Program-made: the position numbers and the translations under genes
Shown here: piece after piece, positions 1 to 4,460 of the stretch
Layout: each line of letters begins with the position of its first letter
How positions within the stretch are numbered: the first letter of the stretch is position 1
Notes under the pieces: generated by a model
Told to the model about the DNA's origin: nothing
Seen by the model: only the letters and a program-made list of their open reading frames with translations
The model's database searches: none
Source of the DNA: Bacteroidia bacterium
GTDB taxonomy: Bacteria; Bacteroidota; Bacteroidia; Bacteroidales; Prolixibacteraceae
Direction: 5' to 3'
Assembly (NCBI GenBank): GCA_025358395.1
Contig: JANYJT010000027.1
Span: 1-6,578, forward strand
DNA: 6,578 bases

Positions 1-145
1 GGGACAGAAGGTCAAATCAGTTTCGATTTTAGGTTCGGATGAGAAAATAAAATGGAACCAGGAGGCTGATGCGCTGGTTATTTCAAAACCGGCTAAACTC
101 CCTGATTGGGAAGTGGTGACATTCAAGGTTGAATTCAAAAAGTAG
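1..145 (+). CDS. C-terminal end of a probable GH29 alpha-L-fucosidase (5' truncated by window edge)
   Basis: An open frame enters from the left edge (first full codon at base 2) and stops at TAG 143-145, giving 47 residues. The fragment contains KVKSVSILGSDEKIKW followed by a short beta-rich tail. This resembles the C-terminal beta-sandwich of GH29 alpha-L-fucosidases, where a V-x-LLG pattern, then K/L-x-W, then a hydrophobic-P stretch ends the protein. If correct, the enzyme removes terminal alpha-L-fucose from glycans, usually in the periplasm or outside the cell in Bacteroidota. The catalytic domain lies outside the window, so the call rests on a short tail. Another glycosidase with a similar C-terminal sandwich is possible. 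A strong terminator follows directly, so it is probably the last gene of its unit. Confidence 0.6.
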   Translation, partial: GQKVKSVSILGSDEKIKWNQEADALVISKPAKLPDWEVVTFKVEFKK

Positions 146-149
146 CTAC

Positions 150-208
150 TTGGTATAAAGATAAAAGGGTTTCAGTTTTTAATTGAAACCCTTTTATCTT
201 TGTACCAA
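150..208 (+). terminator. Long hairpin terminator after the fucosidase-like gene
   Basis: Bases 150-177 and 181-208 are reverse complements over 28 nt, with only G-U wobbles as exceptions and a TTT loop. The core stem AAAAGGGTTTCA/TGAAACCCTTTT is followed by a T-rich stretch, as in a Rho-independent terminator. It begins 4 nt after the TAG stop. The near-perfect symmetry means it could work in both directions. The right arm also contains the -7 element of the downstream nitroreductase gene. Confidence 0.8.
195..202 (+). promoter_or_regulatory. Candidate Bacteroidota -7 promoter element (TATCTTTG) for the nitroreductase gene
   Basis: TATCTTTG matches the Bacteroidota sigma-ABfr -7 consensus TAnnTTTG exactly and ends 16 nt before the ATG at 219. 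No convincing -33 TTG-type element is seen at the usual distance upstream, so the call rests on the -7 match and its position. The element lies inside the right arm of the upstream terminator. The same TATCTTTG octamer precedes the gene at 4461. Confidence 0.5.
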
Positions 209-218
209 ATTCTAATCT

Positions 219-971
219 ATGTCGGATACATTATTGCAGCACCGTACCATCCGGAAATATACAGACAAAGATATTACCGATGAACTGCTGAACAAAATAT
301 TGGAAGCAGGGTGCCGGGCATCCACCACCGGGAATATGCAGGTTTACAGCATTGTTGTAAACCGCGAACCGGCCATGAAAAAGCAGTTGGCGGCTTGCCA
401 TTTTAATCAGCCGATGGTAGAGAACGCACCTGTGGTCCTTACATTTTGTGCCGACTTCAACCGCTTTAATTTGTGGTGCAAACTGAACCATGCCAATCCC
501 GGATACGACAATTTTCTCTCGTTCTTCACAGCAGCTATCGATGCTCTGCTGGTGGCTCAAAACGTTTGTGTGGCGGCAGAAAGCGAAGGACTTGGCATCT
601 GCTATCTTGGAACGACTACTTATCTTGCCGGAAAAATCATTGACCTTCTTCATCTTCCGAAGGGGGTAGTCCCGGTCACAACAGTTACAATAGGTTGGCC
701 GGATGAAAATCCTTGCCGGATTGACAGGTTACCTTTGGAGGCTATCCTGCACAAGGAAATTTACAGGGAATATTCTCCAGAGGTTATTCTAAATATATAT
801 GCTGCCAAGGAAGCCCTGCCGGAGAATCGAAAATTTGTCTTAGAAAACAATAAGGAAACCCTCGCCCAGGTTTTTACTGATATTAGGTACAAAAAGGCCG
901 ACAATGAACACTTTTCAGTGATGCTTTTGCAGGTACTTCAGCAACAGGGTTTCATGAACCAAAAGCCATGA
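219..971 (+). CDS. NfsA-type NAD(P)H-dependent flavin nitroreductase
   Basis: The 250-residue product is a full-length member of the NfsA/FRP group of nitroreductases, FMN-binding cytoplasmic dimers that reduce nitroaromatics, quinones or flavins with NAD(P)H. Visible signatures are HRTIRKY at 8-14 (FMN phosphate-binding region), NMQVYS at 39-44, CADFNR at 77-82 (as in E. coli NfsA), EGLGICYLG at 123-131 and GWPDENP at 159-165. The C-terminal extension (about 190-250) is also typical of the NfsA group rather than the shorter NfsB group. The start places HRTIRKY at the usual distance from the N terminus, and no Shine-Dalgarno sequence is seen, as is normal for the phylum. The natural substrate cannot be read from the sequence. 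The gene overlaps the next one by 4 nt (ATGA), which implies translational coupling. Confidence 0.9.
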   Translation: MSDTLLQHRTIRKYTDKDITDELLNKILEAGCRASTTGNMQVYSIVVNREPAMKKQLAACHFNQPMVENAPVVLTFCADFNRFNLWCKLNHANPGYDNFLSFFTAAIDALLVAQNVCVAAESEGLGICYLGTTTYLAGKIIDLLHLPKGVVPVTTVTIGWPDENPCRIDRLPLEAILHKEIYREYSPEVILNIYAAKEALPENRKFVLENNKETLAQVFTDIRYKKADNEHFSVMLLQVLQQQGFMNQKP

Positions 972-1738
972 TGTCGAAGAAAATTCAATACGGGCTGGCA
1001 CCCGGATTCGGGGATTTGGAAAATTGGGTTAAGAATCTTCCTGATTCATTTCATGCAAGCGGAACAACCATTTACAAGGATCGAAATGAGGTGAAAGTAT
1101 TTGAAGAACATGGCATTAAACTAAATGTCAAAGCCTTTAAGATACCTATACTTATTAATCGTTATATCTATGTTTACCTGAGAGGGTCAAAGGCTAAAAG
1201 ATCATACGAGAATGCAATTCGGTTTCTGGCTTTAGGAGCTTCAACTCCTGAACCGGTTGCTTATGTCGAGTGTCTTTGGAAGGGGAAGTTAATGGAGAGC
1301 TATTATGTTTCCCTGAATTTTGAAGACGGATTTACCCTTTGGGATGTTTTCCTAAGAAACGATCCGGATAAGGAAAATATCATCAAACAATGGGTATATT
1401 TTACCTGGTCACGGTTACACAAGAATGGTATTTATCACCTGGATTATTCCCCGGGAAATACCTTGATCAGGAAAGAGGCAGATCAGTACCATTTTTCAAT
1501 TGTAGATCTTAACCGTATGAAATTTATTCCTGTAAATTTTGAGAAAGGCATTCAAAACTTTAGTCAACTGGATACAGACGAAGAAACCCTAGGTTTGATT
1601 GCTTCGGAATATGCCCTTCTTTGTAGCCAATCATCTGAAAAGGCGGTTGATCTCTTGCTGAAATTCGATAAAGAGAACAAAGAATATCGCCAGCGCAAAG
1701 GCAAATTTAAAGCATGGTTTAAAGTGGGAAAGGCTTAA
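968..1738 (+). CDS. Lipopolysaccharide kinase (Kdo/WaaP/InaA-like) family protein
   Basis: This 256-residue protein has a compact bacterial protein-kinase-like fold of the kind used to phosphorylate LPS core sugars. VKAFKIP at 54-60 is the probable ATP-site strand, with K55 the best candidate for the ATP lysine, and SYENA at 79-83 may give the helix-C glutamate. HLDYSPGN at 157-164 is the catalytic loop, with D159 and N164. IVDLNRMKF at 178-186 takes the place of the DFG motif, with D180 as metal ligand. There is no signal peptide, so it should act in the cytoplasm or at the inner membrane face. The start could be either ATG in ATGATG (968 or 971); 968 gives the ATGA overlap with the nitroreductase gene. 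The last codons (AAG GCT TAA) lie in a 7-bp repeat array. The facing GT9 gene supports a role in envelope glycan modification, but the acceptor is unknown. Confidence 0.8.
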   Translation: MMSKKIQYGLAPGFGDLENWVKNLPDSFHASGTTIYKDRNEVKVFEEHGIKLNVKAFKIPILINRYIYVYLRGSKAKRSYENAIRFLALGASTPEPVAYVECLWKGKLMESYYVSLNFEDGFTLWDVFLRNDPDKENIIKQWVYFTWSRLHKNGIYHLDYSPGNTLIRKEADQYHFSIVDLNRMKFIPVNFEKGIQNFSQLDTDEETLGLIASEYALLCSQSSEKAVDLLLKFDKENKEYRQRKGKFKAWFKVGKA

Positions 1739-1806
1739 GTCAAAAGGCTTAAGTCAAAAGGCTAAAGGCTAAAGGCTAAAGGATAAAGGATAAAGGATAA
1801 AGTGGG
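1730..1806 (+). repeat. Heptanucleotide repeat array (AAGGCTA-type), 11 units
   Basis: The stretch reads as eleven consecutive 7-mers: AAGGCTT, AAGTCAA, AAGGCTT, AAGTCAA, three AAGGCTA, three AAGGATA, then AAGTGGG. The first unit contains the last bases of the kinase gene, including most of its TAA stop. Because 7 is not a multiple of 3, any gain or loss of units within coding sequence would shift the frame, and the TAA embedded in most units gives a nearby stop in any frame. An inverted, shorter array of the same units lies at 1880-1921. Confidence 0.9.
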
Positions 1807-1879
1807 ATTTGAGAGGGAATAAATCATTGTACAATTAAGTAGGAAGAAGTAAGATCCTTTCCATCAAGCCTGCAGTGTT

Positions 1880-1921
1880 TCCACTTTAGCATTTAGCCTT
1901 TTGACTTTATCCTTTAGCCTT
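1880..1921 (-). repeat. Inverted heptanucleotide repeat array, 6 units
   Basis: Read on the minus strand this is AAGGCTA, AAGGATA, AAGTCAA, AAGGCTA, AATGCTA, AAGTGGA, the same degenerate 7-bp family as at 1730-1806 in opposite orientation. Bases 1884-1907 are the reverse complement of 1751-1774 with one mismatch in 24. The two arrays can therefore fold into a long stem around a loop of about 109 nt in transcripts from either strand. With no other terminator visible between the convergent genes, this may be a bidirectional termination structure (inference). The array contains the final codons and stop of the GT9 gene. The spacer between the arrays (1807-1879) holds no recognisable feature. Confidence 0.85.
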
Positions 1922-2965
1922 CAGAACCTTCATCATTACTAGCTTTTTGTATAAATCAGCCGCCTTTATCAGTTCCATACAGCTTGGGGTAGGATAGATG
2001 CAAGGCTTTCCTCCAAAGACAGAGCAGGGGCGACAGGTAAGGAAACCTTCAGGGGGTTGTATCTGGTAATCTTCCGGTTGACCCAAGGCAGAGAAACCAA
2101 ATGCCGGATGAGTTCCGCCCCAAATTGAAATGGTTTTAACGCCTGATAGCGATGAAAGGTGCATATTCGAGGAGTCCATGGCAATCATAAGATCAAGCAT
2201 GCGAATCATGGCAATCTCCTCCGAAAGGGTAAATTTTCCTGCTACGAGGTGGACATTTTCGCTGTGCTGTTCAAGTTTTTTAAGCAGTTTGAGTTCTTTT
2301 TCCCCTCCCCCAAAAAGAAAGAAGACTACTTTATGGTTTTTATTTATCAGGGTGATTAGTTCTTTGAAATTTTCCAATCCCCAAATCTTTGGTGCATTAT
2401 TGGCAAAAGGTGATAGTCCGATTTTTAGGGTATCTTTTTCCGGGATCTTTCCTAAAAGATAGCTTCTTGCACTCTGAAATGCTTCAGTCGAATAATCTAT
2501 GTAAGGTGCTTTGCCAATCTGCACCGGAAAACCGGCTTGTAAAAATGTGTCAGCGTATCTTTGTGTTGTGTGTTGTAATGGCGTAATTTTTTTCGTTCTG
2601 ATGATTCTGTTTTTTTCTGCCCTCCCTTTGTCAATTGAATAGACAGGGGTTCCGCTCAGCCTAAATAAGAAGGCAACTATATTGGTTCTCAAAACGGCAT
2701 GAAGGTCAATTATCTTCTCAAAAGGACCCAATTTTTTCAGATCACGGTACAGACGATAAATTCCATTCAGACCTTTGTGTGTTTCTTCCAGATTTGGAAA
2801 AAAGAGTTTTAACCGGGGAATGCCGAAAAAAAATGGTGCGAAAAAAGGTCTTGTTACCAACGTGATGTGAAGGTCACTATTTGTTTCGATGACCTTACGG
2901 ATCACCGGAACAGTAAGGGCCACATCGCCCATGGCTGAAAGTCGAAAAACAAGTATCTTCTTCAT
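1907..2965 (-). CDS. Glycosyltransferase family 9 (heptosyltransferase-like) protein
   Basis: The 352-residue product has the GT9 layout: two Rossmann-like domains that transfer a sugar, classically ADP-heptose, onto the LPS inner core at the cytoplasmic face of the inner membrane. RLSAMGDVALTVP at 8-20 is the N-terminal signature, with D14 the likely catalytic acid. APKIWG at 191-196 may supply a donor-phosphate lysine (K193). AMDSSNMHL at 262-270 and GGTHPAFGFSA at 283-293 form the C-terminal donor-binding region. Four cysteines follow at 311, 314, 322 and 329 (CRPC, then KPC, then SC). The final residues KAKG and the stop are encoded inside the inverted heptad array. Upstream, the ATG is only 5 nt from a 9-bp repeat and there is no Shine-Dalgarno sequence. 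It is probably co-transcribed with the DUF6165 gene 81 nt upstream. The exact donor and acceptor are not determinable. Confidence 0.88.
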   Translation of the reverse strand: MKKILVFRLSAMGDVALTVPVIRKVIETNSDLHITLVTRPFFAPFFFGIPRLKLFFPNLEETHKGLNGIYRLYRDLKKLGPFEKIIDLHAVLRTNIVAFLFRLSGTPVYSIDKGRAEKNRIIRTKKITPLQHTTQRYADTFLQAGFPVQIGKAPYIDYSTEAFQSARSYLLGKIPEKDTLKIGLSPFANNAPKIWGLENFKELITLINKNHKVVFFLFGGGEKELKLLKKLEQHSENVHLVAGKFTLSEEIAMIRMLDLMIAMDSSNMHLSSLSGVKTISIWGGTHPAFGFSALGQPEDYQIQPPEGFLTCRPCSVFGGKPCIYPTPSCMELIKAADLYKKLVMMKVLKAKG

Positions 2966-2970
2966 TTACA

Positions 2971-2997
2971 AGTGCCTAGAGTGCCTAGAGTGACTAA
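2971..2997. repeat. Nonanucleotide tandem repeat (AGTGCCTAG x2 + AGTGACTAA) in the GT9 leader
   Basis: Two exact copies of AGTGCCTAG are followed by the variant AGTGACTAA, all within the short gap between the GT9 and DUF6165 genes. In the minus-strand transcript the repeat forms the last part of the GT9 leader, ending 5 nt before its ATG. It differs in unit length and sequence from the heptad arrays. Confidence 0.75.
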
Positions 2998-3035
2998 AGT
3001 TGTGCTTACGCTGAATGCCAGGTTCTTGATTTATT

Positions 3036-3045
3036 TTAGGCACTT
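3036..3045. repeat. Inverted copy of the nonamer repeat after the DUF6165 stop
   Basis: TTAGGCACTT is the reverse complement of bases 2970-2979 at 9 of 10 positions. It begins 1 nt beyond the DUF6165 stop codon in the direction of transcription. Together with 2971-2997 it can form a stem around a loop of about 55 nt, which would place a structure between the two genes. The loop holds no gene I can recognise. Confidence 0.55.
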
Positions 3046-3046
3046 T

Positions 3047-3421
3047 TTATTTGTATTCTTCGTAGCTCTTTTCTTCAAAAAGTTTGGAGCCGGTAATCTC
3101 ATTGATTTTGCGTTTCACCTCCGAACGATCATCGTTGATGAAATAGACAGCACGTGCTGTCTGGATAAAATCATCGCCGAAATCTTTAGCCCTTTCAAGG
3201 TCGCGTATATGGTCTTCAATCACCCAGAGCCTGCTATTTATTTCATACAATTGCCGATAGAGTGGATGGCTTTTGTCCATGATAGAACTCAATGCCTGAT
3301 TAACTTCTTCATATTCGTATCTGAGATTTGCTAGTTTTCCGGGATTCGTGATTTTCTCCAGTTTGATTTCAATTATAGTGAGTTTATCAGCAATCTCTCC
3401 GTTAGACACTTCTAGTTTCAT
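3047..3421 (-). CDS. DUF6165 family protein, function unknown
   Basis: This 124-residue protein matches what I recall of the DUF6165 family: NGEIADKLTIIEIKLEKI at 7-24, INSRLWVIEDHIRDLE at 61-76, a DFGDDFI-TARAVYFINDDR segment at 80-99, a KRKINE helix at 103-108 and the diagnostic EEKSYEEY tail at 116-123. It is highly charged and predicted largely helical, with no signal peptide or membrane segment, so it should be cytoplasmic. The length is normal for the family. No biochemical function is known to me. It lies 81 nt upstream of a GT9 gene and near an LPS-kinase-like gene, which hints at a role in surface glycan assembly (inference). A good -7 element 14 nt upstream of its start suggests it can be transcribed independently of the dehydrogenase gene. 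A 120-codon open frame on the opposite strand is a shadow. Confidence 0.85.
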   Translation of the reverse strand: MKLEVSNGEIADKLTIIEIKLEKITNPGKLANLRYEYEEVNQALSSIMDKSHPLYRQLYEINSRLWVIEDHIRDLERAKDFGDDFIQTARAVYFINDDRSEVKRKINEITGSKLFEEKSYEEYK

Positions 3422-3435
3422 GGTCTTTTTTTTCG

Positions 3436-3443
3436 CAAAAGTA
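3436..3443 (-). promoter_or_regulatory. Candidate -7 promoter element (TACTTTTG) for the DUF6165-GT9 pair
   Basis: On the minus strand this reads TACTTTTG, an exact match to TAnnTTTG, ending 14 nt before the DUF6165 ATG. It lies in the 56-nt gap after the dehydrogenase gene. No clear -33 TTG is visible at the expected distance, so confidence is moderate. If active, DUF6165 and GT9 form their own unit. Confidence 0.5.
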
Positions 3444-3477
3444 CGATTTAAATCTTACCCTGAAGGGTGGATAAGGA

Positions 3478-4239
3478 TCACAGATTTCTATATACATCCC
3501 TGGCCGAACCCTGTGCAGTGGGCATAATCAATACATCATCGATGTTGACATGAGCCGGTCTCGTAACCAGGAAAAGGATGGTATCAGCCACATCTTTCGG
3601 TGACAAGGGAGTTACTCCTTTGTACACACTTTTTGCCCGTTCGTCATCTCCTTTGAATCGAACATTTGAAAATTCTGTATCCACCATTCCGGGGGCCACT
3701 GTCCCAACTTTAACTCCGAAAGGCAGAAGTTCAATACGCATGGCATGGGATATTGCCTGAACAGCATGCTTGGTTCCGCAATAAACACCACCCATCGGAT
3801 AAGCCTCTTTCCCGGCAATCGAGGAAATATTTATGATGTGTCCCGATTTTCGTTCCTTCAGCCACGGAGTTACTGTTCTGGTTACATATAGCAATCCTTT
3901 TATGTTCGTATCAATCATCCTCTCCCAGTCTTCAATTTCGCCATTGTCAACAGTCTCCATTCCGACTGCCAGGCCGGCGTTGTTAATCAATACGTCAATG
4001 GACTTCCAGTTCCCGGGGAGAGATTCGAGGGCGGACTGGACTTGATGTAATTTTGTGACATCAAAACAAAGAAGGAGACATTTGATTTTATATTTGACAG
4101 ATAGTTCCCGATCGAGTTCTACCAAGCGCTTATTTCTTCTTCCTGTTAAAATCAGATCAAAACCGTTGGCAGCAAGGAGGTGAGAAGTAGCAGCTCCAAT
4201 TCCTGAAGTTGCTCCGGTGATTAAAGCGATCTTAGACAT
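3478..4239 (-). CDS. YdfG-like short-chain dehydrogenase/reductase
   Basis: The 253-residue product is a classical SDR oxidoreductase. TGATSGIG at 8-15 binds the dinucleotide, and the arginines at 34-35 after the second strand favour NADP(H). NNAG is at 86-89, the active-site asparagine is probably N112, and the catalytic set is S140, Y153 and K157 (YCGTK). The C-terminal part with VDTEFS (187-192), FKGD (195-198), TRPAHVNI (226-233) and IMPTAQ (238-243) is characteristic of the YdfG group. Those enzymes act on serine, L-allo-threonine and 3-hydroxy acids such as 3-hydroxypropionate. The length is normal and all key residues are present, so it should be an active cytosolic enzyme. It is the first gene of the minus-strand run and faces the divergent intergenic region. 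Nothing in the sequence ties it to glycan synthesis. Confidence 0.9.
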   Translation of the reverse strand: MSKIALITGATSGIGAATSHLLAANGFDLILTGRRNKRLVELDRELSVKYKIKCLLLCFDVTKLHQVQSALESLPGNWKSIDVLINNAGLAVGMETVDNGEIEDWERMIDTNIKGLLYVTRTVTPWLKERKSGHIINISSIAGKEAYPMGGVYCGTKHAVQAISHAMRIELLPFGVKVGTVAPGMVDTEFSNVRFKGDDERAKSVYKGVTPLSPKDVADTILFLVTRPAHVNIDDVLIMPTAQGSARDVYRNL

Positions 4240-4259
4240 AAAGCTTAATTTTAAGGAAG

Positions 4260-4267
4260 CTAAAGTA
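4260..4267 (-). promoter_or_regulatory. Weak candidate -7 element (TACTTTAG) for the dehydrogenase gene
   Basis: On the minus strand TACTTTAG matches TAnnTTTG at all but one position and ends 20 nt before the dehydrogenase ATG, a spacing similar to the other candidate promoters here. The mismatch and lack of a clear -33 element make this tentative. Confidence 0.25.
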
Positions 4268-4433
4268 GGAAAAATGGATCATTTCTTTTATGGATCCTAA
4301 ACAAAATAATCAACAATTGTTGGCGAAAACCCTGAATGGTAAAAATGATTTATTCCTAAAAGATAAATGAAACTGGCTCTGTCATTGCCATTTTTGCCAG
4401 CTTTCCTGATCATGTTCATTTCATCGAAACAAT
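4268..4433. other. Divergent intergenic region with short repeats, no confident gene
   Basis: This is the central part of the 221-nt gap between divergent genes. It contains two direct copies of ATGGATC (4274-4280 and 4290-4296), a perfect 12-bp palindrome CAACAATTGTTG (4311-4322) and an imperfect hairpin around 4348-4369. The palindrome is a plausible operator shape, but elements of this size also arise by chance, and no regulator gene is adjacent. A 26-codon hydrophobic open frame at 4367-4447 runs through the right side. Confidence 0.4.
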
Positions 4434-4441
4434 TATCTTTG
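4434..4441 (+). promoter_or_regulatory. Candidate -7 promoter element (TATCTTTG) for the PurL-like/ubiE unit
   Basis: TATCTTTG matches TAnnTTTG exactly and ends 19 nt before the ATG at 4461. It is identical to the element before the nitroreductase gene. A clear -33 TTG is not seen at the expected spacing. It would drive the PurL-like gene and ubiE, and possibly porT. Confidence 0.5.
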
Positions 4442-4460
4442 TCATAAAAACATATCGGTC

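Noticed and set aside
231..653. 140-codon open frame on the minus strand
   Set aside because: It lies wholly inside the nitroreductase gene, whose family motifs are clear; the antisense translation shows no recognisable domain.
1730..1921. Possible CRISPR array
   Set aside because: The units are contiguous 7-mers with no spacers of 25-40 nt, and no cas gene is nearby.
1730..1921. Possible insertion-sequence or MITE ends
   Set aside because: The inverted arrays flank only about 73 nt of unremarkable sequence, with no transposase and no target-site duplication; a tandem repeat explains the pattern better.
2130..2462. 110-codon plus-strand open frame inside the GT9 gene
   Set aside because: Low-complexity serine/phenylalanine-rich shadow of a well-supported minus-strand glycosyltransferase.
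2972..3334. 120-codon open frame on the plus strand
   Set aside because: It overlaps the DUF6165 gene antisense and starts in the 9-bp repeat. The minus-strand product carries the family signature and this one does not.
4240..4460. Riboswitch or structured RNA in the divergent region
   Set aside because: I found no aptamer-like conserved core or strong long hairpin; only short direct and inverted repeats are present.
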